A stretch of 64,000 nt of DNA from an uncultured Eubacteriales bacterium (GTDB taxonomy: Bacteria; Bacillota; Clostridia; Oscillospirales; Oscillospiraceae), in assembly GCA_949293985.1 (NCBI GenBank), contig CASFFN010000006.1, forward strand, positions 1 to 64,000, in the 5' to 3' direction. Positions 46,262 through 58,121 of the stretch are shown piece by piece. A program made the position numbers and the translations under genes. Under the pieces are notes generated by a model, which saw only the letters and a list, made by a program, of their open reading frames with translations, did no database searches and was not told the DNA's origin. Each line of letters starts with the position of its first letter. The first letter of the stretch is position 1.

Positions 46262-48464
46262 GGGAAGCCTCCTCCAGCCGCAGCTTCAGCCCGGTGTACC
46301 GCTTGCCCACGTTGGCGTTTTGCACCATGGCGGCAATGGTCTGCCCCTGGCCGACAATAATCAGAAGCTCTCTGGCCCGGGTGATGGCGGTATAGAGCAC
46401 CCGGCGGTTCAGCAGGTAGGCCGAGCCGTTCCAGGCGGAGAGCACCACCGCCCGGTATTCGCTGCCCTGGCTTTTGTGAACGGTAATGGCGTAAGCCAGC
46501 TCCAGCTCGTTCAGGAGGGTAAAATCGTACTCCGCCTCCCGGTCGTCAAAGACCACCGTCATCACCTCCTGCTGCAAATCGATGGAACGGATGATTCCCA
46601 CGTCTCCGTTAAAAATCCCCGTACCCACGGCGGAGCCGTCGGTTTTGGTCCAGAGAAGGTCATAGTTGTTCCGAACCTGCATGACCCGGTCCCCCTCACG
46701 GAACACGGTCTGGCCATAGGCCTTTTCCTTTTTGCCGGGGGCCGGAGGGTTCAGCTGCCGCTGCAGCTGGGCGTTGAGGGCGGCGGTGCCTGCCGGCCCT
46801 TTTTTGGTGGGGGAGAGGACCTGAATCTGCTCAGCCGGAATGTGCATCCGCTGGGGAAGCCGGGTGGTGCAAAGGCCCACAATGGTGGCAGCCACCTGTT
46901 CCGGGGACTTGGCGGGCAGGAAGAAGAAGTCCCGGGTGGTGTCCCGCAGCTCCGGCAATACTCCTTGATTTACCCGGTGGGCGTTCATCACAATCAGGCT
47001 TTCCTGGGCCTGACGGAAAATCTCTGTCAGCCGGACGGCGGGGATACAGCCGCTGCGGAGCATATCCCGGAAGGGAAAGCCCGGCCCCACGGGAGGCAGC
47101 TGATCCGGGTCGCCCACCAGAATCAGGCGGCAGTTTTGGGGGATGGCCTCCAGAAGGGCGTGGAACAAGGAGATGTCCACCATGGACATCTCGTCCACAA
47201 TCACCACCTGGGCCTTCAAGGGGTTGGAGCCGTCCCGGAAGAAGAACATATCTCCCGTGTGGGGGTCAATGGTCGCTTCCAGCAGCCGGTGGATGGTAGA
47301 AGCCTCCTGACCGGTGACCTCTGTCAGCCGCTTGCTGGCCCGTCCTGTGGGAGCAGCCAAAAGGCATTTCAGCCCCATCTGCTGATAAAGGGACAAAATA
47401 CCGTTGACCACCGTGGTTTTGCCGGTGCCGGGGCCGCCGGTGATAATCAGAAGCCCGGAGGTAGCGGCATCGGTAAGCGCCTGTAATTGCTGATTGGAAT
47501 AGGTAAGTCCCCCTTCTGCCTCCGCCTGACGAAGCTTTGCCTTCAAATGGGACGGGGCGGGGAAGGCCTTTTGGGAAAGCTCTGAAAGCTTCCGGGTGCA
47601 GAAGCGCTCCGCCTCATACAGCTCCGGCAGATACAGAACGGAAATCCCTGCCAGGGTGTCCGCTTCCAGCCGCTGGGCTTCCAGCAGCCGCTCTGCCGCC
47701 TCCTGGGCAACGGAGGCGTCAATGGTCAGCAGCTGGGCGGTGGCGGCGATCAGCTTGTCCCGGGGCAAAAAGCTGTGGCCTGCGGAGAGATTGTACCGCA
47801 GCTCAAAAAGGAGCCCTGCCTCAGCCCGCCGGGGGTCGTCCGCCGCCATCCCTAAGGACACGGCGAAGTGGTCCACCGCCCCGAAAGGGGCGTCCAGCCC
47901 CTCATCCATGAGAAGATAGGGGTCGTCATAAAGTAAGGATACGGCGTTCTCCCCGTAGAGCTTGTAGACCTTCACCGCCAGCTCGCTGGGCAGGTGGTGG
48001 AGGGCAAAAAATTCCAGCAGCTGCCGCATCCCCACCTGGAGCCGGAAGCTCTCTCCGATGGCCTTGGCCTTGGCCGGGGAGATCCCCGGCACCTCTGAAA
48101 GCCGTTCCGGCTCCTTTTCCATAATGTGCAATGTGTTTTCCTGAAAACGATTTACAATCCGTCCCGCCAGCACCGGACCGACGCCCTTCACCGCCCGGGA
48201 GGACAGATACCGGAGAATGTCTGTGGCGCTCTGGGGCATAAGCCGCTCTAAAAACTCCGCCTCAAACTGGCGGCCGTAGTTGCTGTGCTCCGACCACCGG
48301 CCGGTGACCACCAGCTGCTCCCCCACAATGGGCAGGGGGATGGTGCCCACCACCGTCACCGTCTGACCGGCGGCGCATTGCAGCCGCAGGACGCTGTAGC
48401 CGTTTTCATAATTCTGATAGACCACGGCGCCAATGGCGCCCTCCAAAATCTCGGGTTCTGTCAA
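46254..48464 (-). CDS. recD2: RecD2-type superfamily 1 DNA helicase
   Basis: This 736-residue 5'-3' helicase has an N-terminal OB/HhH region (PEILEGAIGAVVYQNYENGYSVLR, VKGVGPVLAGRIV, LSEVPGISPAKAKAIGE). The helicase motifs are Walker A GGPGTGKTT, Walker B VIVDEMSMVD, GDPDQLPPVGPG and motif VI YAITVHKSQGSEY. It matches RecD2, which works without RecBC in Firmicutes and helps protect replication forks. The start is TTG 48464: its TTGA overlaps the stop of the upstream gene and AGGAGG is 10 bases before it. The longer open frame would be read through the upstream gene. Confidence 0.93.
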   Translation of the reverse strand: MTEPEILEGAIGAVVYQNYENGYSVLRLQCAAGQTVTVVGTIPLPIVGEQLVVTGRWSEHSNYGRQFEAEFLERLMPQSATDILRYLSSRAVKGVGPVLAGRIVNRFQENTLHIMEKEPERLSEVPGISPAKAKAIGESFRLQVGMRQLLEFFALHHLPSELAVKVYKLYGENAVSLLYDDPYLLMDEGLDAPFGAVDHFAVSLGMAADDPRRAEAGLLFELRYNLSAGHSFLPRDKLIAATAQLLTIDASVAQEAAERLLEAQRLEADTLAGISVLYLPELYEAERFCTRKLSELSQKAFPAPSHLKAKLRQAEAEGGLTYSNQQLQALTDAATSGLLIITGGPGTGKTTVVNGILSLYQQMGLKCLLAAPTGRASKRLTEVTGQEASTIHRLLEATIDPHTGDMFFFRDGSNPLKAQVVIVDEMSMVDISLFHALLEAIPQNCRLILVGDPDQLPPVGPGFPFRDMLRSGCIPAVRLTEIFRQAQESLIVMNAHRVNQGVLPELRDTTRDFFFLPAKSPEQVAATIVGLCTTRLPQRMHIPAEQIQVLSPTKKGPAGTAALNAQLQRQLNPPAPGKKEKAYGQTVFREGDRVMQVRNNYDLLWTKTDGSAVGTGIFNGDVGIIRSIDLQQEVMTVVFDDREAEYDFTLLNELELAYAITVHKSQGSEYRAVVLSAWNGSAYLLNRRVLYTAITRARELLIIVGQGQTIAAMVQNANVGKRYTGLKLRLEEASHG

Positions 48465-48775
48465 AGGGAATCTGCCTCCTGCCGGAGCATCTCCGACAGC
48501 TCCTCCGGGGAGCAGAATCGGATACCGGGAAATTTTTTCATAAGCCATGCCTTTTCCTCCGGAGAGAGGGTGCAGCCCTCAATCACCAGGGGGCAGGTAA
48601 GCAGACCCAGCCCCCGGAGCATCCGGTAGCGAAACAGTCCGGCGGCGGGGTCGGCGGCGGGAAAATATACCAGACGGAAGCCCCGGCTGCTCCCCAGCAG
48701 CCAGCCCACCAGGGCAAAGCCCGCAAAAAACGCGCCGAAAGCCGCCAGCGTGCCAATGAGGATTGTAAGCCCCAT
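48461..48775 (-). CDS. Small membrane protein upstream of recD2
   Basis: This 104-residue protein has one long N-terminal hydrophobic helix (about 2-27, ILIGTLAAFGAFFAGFALVGWLLG) and a soluble tail (YFPAADPAAGLFRYRMLRGLGLL, LSPEEKAWLMKKFPGIRFCSPEELSEML). No known domain is recognised. GAGGTG is 6 bases before ATG 48775; a GTG three codons earlier is an alternative start. The stop overlaps the TTG of recD2, so the two are coupled. It is the first gene of a small membrane protein-recD2-comF-mreB operon. Confidence 0.68.
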   Translation of the reverse strand: MGLTILIGTLAAFGAFFAGFALVGWLLGSSRGFRLVYFPAADPAAGLFRYRMLRGLGLLTCPLVIEGCTLSPEEKAWLMKKFPGIRFCSPEELSEMLRQEADSL

Positions 48776-48930
48776 ACCATTCACCTCATGCCATGGTATG
48801 CCCGGAGAAAAAAAGTGTGCATGAACCGTTAAGGATAGTTTACTATATTTTTGGAAAAATGAAAAGACCTATTATGTTCATTTTTTACAGGGAAGAGTGG
48901 AAAAGACCTGTGAAAAAATTGTAAATTCTC

Positions 48931-48959
48931 TTGCAAGTCACGATAAGGTGAAGTATAAT
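48931..48959 (+). promoter_or_regulatory. Promoter of the ATP synthase operon
   Basis: TTGCAA, 17-bp spacer, perfect TATAAT, 37 bp before the AtpZ-like start codon. Confidence 0.82.
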
Positions 48960-48995
48960 GACAGGTAAAGCGCAGCCCGGAAGGAGTTGGATGGG

Positions 48996-49253
48996 ATGAA
49001 GAACCTGAGTCTGCTGCTGTGGCTGACCCAGCTGGGGCTGTCCGTTGCCGTTCCTCTGGGGGGCTTTATCCTGCTGGGACTGTGGCTTCACAATTCCTGC
49101 GGCTGGGGCGGCTGGACGGTCTGGGCAGGCATTATCCTGGGGGTCTACTGCGCCATAGAGGGCTTCCATTCCTCATTGAAGAATTTGCAGCGGATGGCAG
49201 GGGACGACAAGCAGGAGCAGGAGCCGCCTGTATCCTTCAACGACCACGAATAG
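48996..49253 (+). CDS. AtpZ/AtpI-like small membrane protein (ATP synthase gene 1)
   Basis: This 85-residue protein has two transmembrane helices (about 5-28 and 38-58), with LLLWLTQLGLSVAVPLGGFILLGLWL. It matches the AtpZ-type protein first in many clostridial and sodium-type atp operons. It helps assemble the c ring or forms a small channel in some species. ATG 48996 is preferred over the TTG at 48987: AAGGAG is 9 bases before it. The acidic tail (MAGDDKQEQEPPVSFNDHE) is cytoplasmic. Confidence 0.85.
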   Translation: MKNLSLLLWLTQLGLSVAVPLGGFILLGLWLHNSCGWGGWTVWAGIILGVYCAIEGFHSSLKNLQRMAGDDKQEQEPPVSFNDHE

Positions 49254-49264
49254 AAAGGAAATTC

Positions 49265-49669
49265 ATGGATTCTCGAAAGTTTGTATTCAAGGAGACCGCC
49301 ATCGTGCTTCTGGGCGAGGCGGTGGGGACCGGCGCCATGTTCTGCGTGTTTGCCATGCTCCACGCCTTTGAACCGGCGGTTTTGTATGGCGGGCTGCTGG
49401 GGGCCTTTTTGTCGGTGCTGAACTTCTTTGTGATGGCCGTGTGCGGCAGCATGGCCGCGGACAAGGCGGTGGCCCAGGATGTAAGGGGCGGACAACGGAT
49501 TTTGCGAACCTCCCAGCTGGTCAGATACCTTCTGCTCTTCGTCATTTTGTTCGCCGCGGGAAAAAGCGGCTGGTTTTCTCCCATAGCCCTGGTGGTGCCG
49601 TTGCTGTTTGTCCGTCCCACCCTGTTTTTGGGAGAGTTTTTCAGAAAGTCAGGTGACAAGCAAGTATGA
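49265..49669 (+). CDS. atpI: ATP synthase subunit I (AtpI)
   Basis: This 134-residue membrane protein has four hydrophobic segments (about 8-30, 36-60, 78-95, 97-113). Its order before atpB and the segment spacing fit AtpI, a helper for c-ring assembly. GAAAGGAAA precedes the ATG and the stop overlaps the atpB start (ATGA). Sequence conservation in this family is low, so the call rests on position and topology. Confidence 0.85.
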   Translation: MDSRKFVFKETAIVLLGEAVGTGAMFCVFAMLHAFEPAVLYGGLLGAFLSVLNFFVMAVCGSMAADKAVAQDVRGGQRILRTSQLVRYLLLFVILFAAGKSGWFSPIALVVPLLFVRPTLFLGEFFRKSGDKQV

Positions 49670-50559
49670 ATGTGGATGTAACAGGCGCGTATATCTATTT
49701 CATCATCCCCATTTTCGGGGGAATTCCCGTAACCCAGACAGCCCTTTCCCTGCTGCTGGTGACGGTACTGCTGATGACCGGCGGCATCCTTCTGGGCCGG
49801 CGGGTGAAAAAGCGCCCCGGCGCCGTGCAGGTGCTGGTGGAAAAGGGTATCGGCATGCTGGAAAGCATTGTGAAAGATACCATGGGAGCCCACAATGTGG
49901 GCTGGACGCCCTACATCGCCACCATCTTTATGAGCAGTATCTGCGGCTCTTATATCGGCCTTACGGGATTTCTTCGCTCCTCCACTGCGGATTTGAGCGT
50001 GCCCCTGACCTGGGCGCTGATGACCACCGGCATTATCTGGTACCAGAGCATCAAGCGCAGCGGTGTGCTGGGGTGGCTGAAAGGCTTTACGGAGCCTGTG
50101 GTGGTGATGACCCCCATGAATCTGGTATCGGAAATTGCCCAGCCCGTATCCATGGCCTTCCGTCATTTCGGCAATGTGGCCGGCGGCGGTGTCATTACTT
50201 CCATCGTCTATACGGCCTTTGGGTTACTTTCCTCCGTGGTTATCGGCCTTGTAAGCGGCTCTGTGGCGGCACCCATTCTGGTGCTGGCGGTGGGCGTGGC
50301 CCTGGTGCTGTGGGGCATGAAGAAGGGCAAGCTGGGAAGAAAGATCCTGGGCATTGTCTGTGTGGTTGTGGGAGTCCTGGGACTTTTGCAGCATTTTGGT
50401 ATTTTGTCCAATGTACCTATTTTTCAGTTCGGCATCCCCGCGGTGCTGTCTGTTTATTTTGACCTGTTCTCCGGTTTTGTCCAGGCGTTTGTGTTCAGTA
50501 TGCTGAGCATGGCATACATCGGCGCCGCCTGTCCCCCTCCGGAGGAGGCAAAGGCATAA
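49666..50559 (+). CDS. atpB: ATP synthase Fo subunit a
   Basis: This 297-residue membrane protein forms the ion half-channels against the c ring. The essential Arg lies in the conserved PVSMAFRHFGNVAGGGVI segment. Several hydrophobic helices surround it, and the C-terminal FVQAFVFSMLSMAYIGAA contains the conserved Gln of the last helix. It is longer than typical (240-270) because of an insert at about 205-250 rich in Gly/Val and Lys (LVLWGMKKGKLGRKILG), which adds hydrophobic segments. The ATG overlaps the atpI stop by 4 bases. Confidence 0.95.
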   Translation: MNVDVTGAYIYFIIPIFGGIPVTQTALSLLLVTVLLMTGGILLGRRVKKRPGAVQVLVEKGIGMLESIVKDTMGAHNVGWTPYIATIFMSSICGSYIGLTGFLRSSTADLSVPLTWALMTTGIIWYQSIKRSGVLGWLKGFTEPVVVMTPMNLVSEIAQPVSMAFRHFGNVAGGGVITSIVYTAFGLLSSVVIGLVSGSVAAPILVLAVGVALVLWGMKKGKLGRKILGIVCVVVGVLGLLQHFGILSNVPIFQFGIPAVLSVYFDLFSGFVQAFVFSMLSMAYIGAACPPPEEAKA

Positions 50560-50566
50560 AAAGTAG

Positions 50567-50848
<282 letters not shown>

Positions 50849-50885
50849 TCAAGCAGACGGATTCCACAGGAAAGGAGCGAAGCAA

Positions 50886-51389
50886 GTGGGATTTGAAGAA
50901 TTTCTGGGGGTGAACCCCTGGACGGCTGTATTCACCCTTGCCAATACCGTTGCCCTGTTTCTGGTGCTGAAGCACTTCCTCTTTGACAAGCTCATGCGGG
51001 TAGTCCATGACCGGCAGCAGGAGATTGACGATATGTATTCCCAGGCAGACCTGGCCCGTCAGCAGGCCCAGGCTCTGGAGGCAGACTATACCAAGAAGCT
51101 CTCTGCCGCCCGTGAGACCAGCGAGGCTATGGTGAAGGAAGCCGTGGCCCGGGGTCAGATCCGGGAGGAGGAGATTATCCGCCAGGCCAACGCCCAGGCC
51201 TCTGCCCTTATGGACAAGGCCGCCGCTGACATTGCCCGGGAGAAGAAAAAGGCCGTCAATGAGGCCAAGGACGAGATTTCCGGTCTTGCCATGGATATTG
51301 CCCAGAAGGTTGTGGGCAGAAGCCTGAACACCGGAGATCAGACCCGGCTGATTGACCAGTTTATCGAAGAATTGGGTGATGGGGTATGA
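50886..51389 (+). CDS. atpF: ATP synthase Fo subunit b
   Basis: This 167-residue peripheral-stalk subunit has one N-terminal transmembrane helix (about 10-31) and a long charged coiled coil (about 35-140), with a C-terminal dimerisation region (VVGRSLNTGDQTRLIDQFIEELG). It links subunit a to the F1 head. The start is GTG at 50886 with AAAGGAG upstream. Its stop overlaps the atpH start by 4 bases. Only one b subunit is encoded, as in other heterotrophic bacteria. Confidence 0.95.
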   Translation: MGFEEFLGVNPWTAVFTLANTVALFLVLKHFLFDKLMRVVHDRQQEIDDMYSQADLARQQAQALEADYTKKLSAARETSEAMVKEAVARGQIREEEIIRQANAQASALMDKAAADIAREKKKAVNEAKDEISGLAMDIAQKVVGRSLNTGDQTRLIDQFIEELGDGV

Positions 51390-51925
51390 GCCAGGTAGCC
51401 AATGTGTATGCCCAGGGACTGTACGCCCTGGCCCGGGAGGAGCGGCAGGAAGAAGCCTTTTTGCGGCAGCTGGAAGCGCTCCGGGAGGCTTTCTCCCGGG
51501 AGCCGGACTTTCTGCGGCTTTTGTCCTCCCATAACCTGACCAAGCAGGAGCGGTGCCAGGTGCTGGAGGACAGCTTCCGGGACCGGGTACACCCCTATAT
51601 CCTGAATTTTATGAAGCTGCTGACGGAGAGAAGCTACATCCGCCAGTTTCCTATGTGCTGTAAGGTCTTTACCGAGCTTTACAACGAGGCCCATAACATT
51701 CTGCCGGTGCAGGCGGTGTCCGCGGTGGCCCTGAGTCAGGAGCAGAAGGAGCGTCTTGTACGGAAGCTGGAAGCCATCACCGGAAAGACGGTTGCCCTTT
51801 CCTGCCGGGTAGACGGGGCTTGTTTGGGCGGCCTGCGGCTGGATTATGACGGCAGGCGTGTTGACGGAACGGTGGCCAACACCCTGGATGCCATGAGCAA
51901 TATGCTGAAAAATACCGTACTTTAA
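51386..51925 (+). CDS. atpH: ATP synthase F1 subunit delta
   Basis: This 179-residue subunit joins the b stalk to the top of alpha3beta3. It has the N-terminal helical bundle (QVANVYAQGLYALAREERQEEAFL, FSREPDFLRLLSSHNLTKQER) and the C-terminal signature VDGACLGGLRLDYDGRRVDGTVANTLDAM, near LGG-x-R/L-RLD-YDGR-x-VDGT in other Firmicutes. The start codon overlaps the atpF stop. Its length and position before atpA are standard. Confidence 0.95.
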   Translation: MSQVANVYAQGLYALAREERQEEAFLRQLEALREAFSREPDFLRLLSSHNLTKQERCQVLEDSFRDRVHPYILNFMKLLTERSYIRQFPMCCKVFTELYNEAHNILPVQAVSAVALSQEQKERLVRKLEAITGKTVALSCRVDGACLGGLRLDYDGRRVDGTVANTLDAMSNMLKNTVL

Positions 51926-51943
51926 TTAGAGGGTAGGAAAACT

Positions 51944-53458
51944 ATGGAATTACGACCCGAAGAAATTACGAAAATCATCCGTAGTCAGATTAAGAACTAC
52001 GAAAAGAAGCTGGAATCCAGCGAAACCGGCGTGGTCATCCTGGTGGGAGACGGCATTTCCAAGGTCTCCGGTCTGGACAAGTGCATGGCCGGTGAGCTGG
52101 TTGAATTCCCCAACGGCGCCTATGGCATGGCCCAGAACCTGGAAGAGGATTCTGTGTCCGTGGTTATCCTGGGCAACGACGAGGGCATCAAAGAGGGCGA
52201 TACGGTAAAGCGCACCGGCAAGGTGGTTTCCGTGCCTGTGGGCAGCGGTCTTCTGGGCCGTGTTGTCAACGCCTTAGGCGAACCCATCGACGGCAAGGGA
52301 CCCATCACCGCCGAAGCCTACCGCCCCATCGAATCCCCGGCCCCGGGCATTATCGACCGGGAGCCGGTGAACAAGCCCCTCCAGACGGGCATCAAGGCCA
52401 TCGACTCCATGATTCCCATTGGACGGGGCCAGCGTGAGCTGATTATCGGCGACCGCCAGACCGGTAAGACCACCATCGCCACGGATACCATCCTGAATCA
52501 GAAAGGCAAGGATGTGATCTGTATCTATGTGGCCATCGGCCAGAAGCGCTCCACTGTCGCCCAGATTGTGAACAACCTGACGGCAGAGGGCGCCATGGAC
52601 TATACCATCGTGGTGTCTGCCACCGCTTCCGAGCTGGCACCCATGCAGTACATCGCCCCTTATGCCGGCTGCACCATGGGTGAGCATTTCATGCACCAGG
52701 GCAAGGATGTGCTGGTGATTTACGACGATTTGAGCAAGCACGCCGTGGCCTACCGTGCCATATCCCTGCTGATTCGCCGTCCCCCCGGACGGGAAGCATA
52801 CCCCGGCGATGTGTTTTATCTCCATTCCCGGCTTCTGGAACGGGCTGCCCATATGTCCCAGGAGAAGGGCGGCGGCAGCCTGACGGCTCTGCCCATTATC
52901 GAGACCCAGGCGGGCGATGTGTCCGCTTATATCCCCACCAATGTGATTTCCATTACCGACGGCCAGATTTTCCTGGAAAGCGAGCTGTTCAACTCCGGCG
53001 TTATGCCGGCTGTGAACCCGGGCATCTCCGTGTCCCGGGTGGGCGGCGCGGCCCAGATTAAGGCCATGAAAAAGGTGTCCGGCTCCCTGAAGCTGGTCTA
53101 CTCCCAGTACCGGGAGCTGCAAAGCTTCGCCCAGTTCGGCTCCGACCTGGACGCGGATACCAAGGCAAGACTTGCTCTGGGCGAGCGGATTGTGGCGGTG
53201 CTGAAGCAGAAGAACAACGCCCCCGTAGAGGTGGCCCAGCAGGTGTGCATCCTCTACGCCGCTACCAACGGATATCTGGACGCCGTTGCGGTTGCCCAGG
53301 TGCCGGAGTTTGAGGCGCGGCTGCGGGAGCATATGGAAAACCGCTATCCCCAGGTGCTGGAGGCAATTCGGGGAACCGGCAAGCTGGAGCCGGAAACGGA
53401 GGAGCGCCTGAAGCAGGCCCTTTCCGAGCTTGTTGCCCAGTTTGCACCCCAGGTATAA
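51944..53458 (+). CDS. atpA: ATP synthase F1 subunit alpha
   Basis: This 504-residue non-catalytic nucleotide-binding subunit has the Walker [10 protein letters not shown], the adjacent conserved [21 protein letters not shown], the [11 protein letters not shown] region and the Arg finger segment [19 protein letters not shown]. The C-terminal helical domain is complete. GAGGGTAGG lies upstream of the ATG. Codon use indicates high expression. Confidence 0.98.
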   Translation: MELRPEEITKIIRSQIKNYEKKLESSETGVVILVGDGISKVSGLDKCMAGELVEFPNGAYGMAQNLEEDSVSVVILGNDEGIKEGDTVKRTGKVVSVPVGSGLLGRVVNALGEPIDGKGPITAEAYRPIESPAPGIIDREPVNKPLQTGIKAIDSMIPIGRGQRELIIGDRQTGKTTIATDTILNQKGKDVICIYVAIGQKRSTVAQIVNNLTAEGAMDYTIVVSATASELAPMQYIAPYAGCTMGEHFMHQGKDVLVIYDDLSKHAVAYRAISLLIRRPPGREAYPGDVFYLHSRLLERAAHMSQEKGGGSLTALPIIETQAGDVSAYIPTNVISITDGQIFLESELFNSGVMPAVNPGISVSRVGGAAQIKAMKKVSGSLKLVYSQYRELQSFAQFGSDLDADTKARLALGERIVAVLKQKNNAPVEVAQQVCILYAATNGYLDAVAVAQVPEFEARLREHMENRYPQVLEAIRGTGKLEPETEERLKQALSELVAQFAPQV

Positions 53459-53473
53459 GGAAGGAGGCCGGTT

Positions 53474-55746
<2,273 letters not shown>

Positions 55747-56151
55747 ATGACTCCCTTTCCTCTGAAAATCGTTACCCCCGACGGATTGGTGTATGACGGT
55801 CCGGCAGAGGAACTGGTGGTCCGCACCATTGCGGGGGATATGGGCGTGCTGGCTGGACACGAAAACTGCGTGGCTTCCCTGGGTATGGGCAGAGCCACGG
55901 TGATTGTGGATGGTCAGCGGCGCTACGCCGCCTGTATCGGCGGAATGCTCTCGGTGATGGAAGGCCATGTGACCCTGGTCCCCACCACCTTCGAGTGGGC
56001 AGATCAGATTGACGTGGCCCGGGCTGAGCGGTCCTATGACCGGGCCCAGGCGGTTCTGAAAAACAAAACCGCCCCGGATCAGGACATCCGGGTGGCGGAG
56101 GCCAGACTGAAGCGGGCCCTGGTCCGCAAATCCGTGGCCGGAAACAAATAA
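55747..56151 (+). CDS. atpC: ATP synthase F1 subunit epsilon
   Basis: This 134-residue rotor subunit has the N-terminal beta sandwich (PLKIVTPDGLVYDGPAEELVVRTIAGDMGVLAGHENC) and a C-terminal helix pair (VARAERSYDRAQAVLKNK, VRVAEARLKRALVRKSV-like) that can inhibit ATP hydrolysis. Its ATG comes directly after the atpD stop, so translation is coupled. It is the last gene of the operon, followed by a strong terminator. Confidence 0.95.
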   Translation: MTPFPLKIVTPDGLVYDGPAEELVVRTIAGDMGVLAGHENCVASLGMGRATVIVDGQRRYAACIGGMLSVMEGHVTLVPTTFEWADQIDVARAERSYDRAQAVLKNKTAPDQDIRVAEARLKRALVRKSVAGNK

Positions 56152-56154
56152 AAA

Positions 56155-56198
56155 AGGGCCTGCTGCAAGATGTTTGTTTTGCAGCAGGCCCTGATTTT
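56155..56198 (+). terminator. Terminator of the ATP synthase operon
   Basis: AGGGCCTGCTGCAA pairs with TTGCAGCAGGCCCT around ten bases, then GATTTTC. Confidence 0.93.
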
Positions 56199-56315
56199 CT
56201 GAATCTTTCCGGCATCGGCGGGCAGTGCCCGCTGATAAAGCGCACGATAATCTTCTACAATTCGTTATTGTCCCCTGGTATCTGGTATCGTTACCTTGCA
56301 GAAGGCTTCGTTTAT

Positions 56316-56563
56316 ACCTCCCTCCGGGAGGGAGGTGTCTTGGGGCGCAGCCCCAAGACGGAGGGAGCCATCGGGCGCAAAGCCAGTCTGACTGCCGGAG
56401 ATGGTACCTCACCAAGACCGTCATATTCTGGAAAACCGCTCGGAAAAGTCAAGGTAGGGTATCGACAACCACCGGCAAGTACCATCTTATAAGCAAACCG
56501 TCAGTTTGCCGCCCGCTTGCTCCCTCAGACGCCTTCGGCGCCAGCTCCCTCCCGGAGGGAGCT
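56316..56563. repeat. 248-bp element with inverted, hairpin-bearing ends
   Basis: The left arm (56316-56367) is a CTCCCTCCGGGAGGGAG hairpin, then a TTGGGGCGCAGCCCCAAG hairpin, then GGAGGGAG. The right arm (56519-56563) is the same plan inverted: GCTCCCTC, a GCCTTCGGCGCC-type hairpin, and CTCCCTCCCGGAGGGAG. The 150 bp between have no gene but include GCAAACCGTCAGTTTGC. The spacer between atpC and malQ (56193-56626) contains nothing else. It is probably a non-autonomous repeat of a dispersed family. Confidence 0.65.
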
Positions 56564-56584
56564 ATGGGGTGCGGTGCGCAAAAA

Positions 56585-56622
56585 GGGGCCCGTTGCAAAT
56601 CTGTCATTTTGCAACGGGTCCT
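56585..56622 (-). terminator. Terminator of malQ
   Basis: On the minus strand GGACCCGTTGCAAAAT pairs with ATTTGCAACGGGCCCC, followed by CTTTTTG. It is just past the malQ stop. Confidence 0.88.
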
Positions 56623-56626
56623 TTGC

Positions 56627-58108
56627 TTATTTTTTGGGAAGCCTTCCGTAGCGTTTGGTGATGCTGCGGATTTTTTCTGCCAGGGCGGGGGTCAGCTGGT
56701 TTTTCTCTGCCCGCCAGGTCCAGTTGGCGGGAGAGAGGGTACCGGGCTGATTCATCCGCCCAGCCTTTCCCAGCTCCAGATAGTCCTGCAGCTGCACCAC
56801 GCACAGCCGGGACACGGAGGACATGGCACCCCGGATAATGCCCCAGATATAGCCTTCCTCCTGATTCAGGCCCAGATAGGCCTTGGCGCAGGCCACATCT
56901 TCGGGAGCCGCATCCTCCAGCCATTGTCCCAACGGGGGATTGTCGTGGGTACCGGTGTAGCACACCGAGTCCACCGGATACAGATGGGGCAGATAGTCGC
57001 TTTCCTCCCGGGAGTCAAAGGCAAATTCCAGCACTTTCATGCCGGGGTAGCCGGAGTCTTGCTGCAATTTCCGAACCTCCGGGGTGATGTATCCCAAATC
57101 CTCGGCGATAAAGTCCAGACCCGGCAGCGCCTTTCGGACGGCATGGACGAAGGACATTCCCGGCCCGGGGCGCCAGGTCCCGTTTTGCGCGGTTTTGTCC
57201 TGTGCAGGTACCGCCCAGTAGCTTTCCAGCCCCCGGAAATGGTCGATCCGCACCACATCGTACATGGCGGCGGCAGCGGACAGCCGCTGAATCCACCAGC
57301 GGTAGCCGGTTTTTTCATGCACCGGCCAGTCGTACAGGGGATTGCCCCACAGCTGCCCGTCGGCGGTGAAGGAATCCGGGGGACACCCGGCAACAGAAGT
57401 GGGGCAGAGCCTCTTGTCCAGCTGGAACAGATGGGGATTGGCCCACACATCCGCCGAGTCCAGAGGCACATAGATGGGAATGTCCCCGATGATTCGGATG
57501 CCCTTCCCGTTGGCGTAGCCGCGCAGAGCCTTCCACTGCCGGAAGAACTGATATTGGAGGAACCGGTAAAAATCCAAATCCCGCCCCAGCTTTTGCCGCT
57601 GCTCCTCCAGGGCTTCCGGACGGCAGGTCTTTAAGCCCTCCGGCCAGGTCAGCCAGGGAGCGCCCCCCAGCGAATCCTTGATGGCCATAAACAGGGCATA
57701 GTTGTTGAGCCAGTAGGCGTTTTCCTGACAGAAGACTTCATATTCCTCTCCGGGGACAAATCTTTCGTGGGCAGTGCGAAGGATTGGATAACGCCTGGTG
57801 TATTGCAGTCCAAAGTCCACCCGGTTGGGGGTGGTCTCCCAGGAGATACTTTCCAGCTCCTCCCGCTTTAGAAGCCCCTCCTTCACCAGAATATCCAAAT
57901 CAATGAGATAAGGATTTCCGGCCCAGGAGGAGAAGGACTGATAGGGGGAGTCTCCGTAGCCTGTGGGGTTCAGGGGAAGAATCTGCCAGCAGGATTGTCC
58001 GGCGCTTTGGAGAAAATCCACGAATTGGTAGGCGTTTTTTCCCATGGCGCCGATTCCGTAGGGGCCGGGCAGAGAGGTGATATGCATTAAAATGCCGCTT
58101 TGCCGCAT
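56627..58108 (-). CDS. malQ: 4-alpha-glucanotransferase
   Basis: This 493-residue GH77 amylomaltase transfers maltodextrin segments and releases glucose. It starts with QSGILMHITSLPGPYGIGAMG. The nucleophile region reads YDVVRIDHFRGLESYWAVP, the acid/base Glu is in LDFIAEDLGYI and the third catalytic Asp is in YTGTHDNPPLGQW. It is a standard bacterial length. AGGAGG is 8 bases before ATG 58108. It is the last gene of the maltodextrin operon, 13 bp after the LacI regulator gene. Confidence 0.96.
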   Translation of the reverse strand: MRQSGILMHITSLPGPYGIGAMGKNAYQFVDFLQSAGQSCWQILPLNPTGYGDSPYQSFSSWAGNPYLIDLDILVKEGLLKREELESISWETTPNRVDFGLQYTRRYPILRTAHERFVPGEEYEVFCQENAYWLNNYALFMAIKDSLGGAPWLTWPEGLKTCRPEALEEQRQKLGRDLDFYRFLQYQFFRQWKALRGYANGKGIRIIGDIPIYVPLDSADVWANPHLFQLDKRLCPTSVAGCPPDSFTADGQLWGNPLYDWPVHEKTGYRWWIQRLSAAAAMYDVVRIDHFRGLESYWAVPAQDKTAQNGTWRPGPGMSFVHAVRKALPGLDFIAEDLGYITPEVRKLQQDSGYPGMKVLEFAFDSREESDYLPHLYPVDSVCYTGTHDNPPLGQWLEDAAPEDVACAKAYLGLNQEEGYIWGIIRGAMSSVSRLCVVQLQDYLELGKAGRMNQPGTLSPANWTWRAEKNQLTPALAEKIRSITKRYGRLPKK

Positions 58109-58121
58109 AATCAATGCCTCC

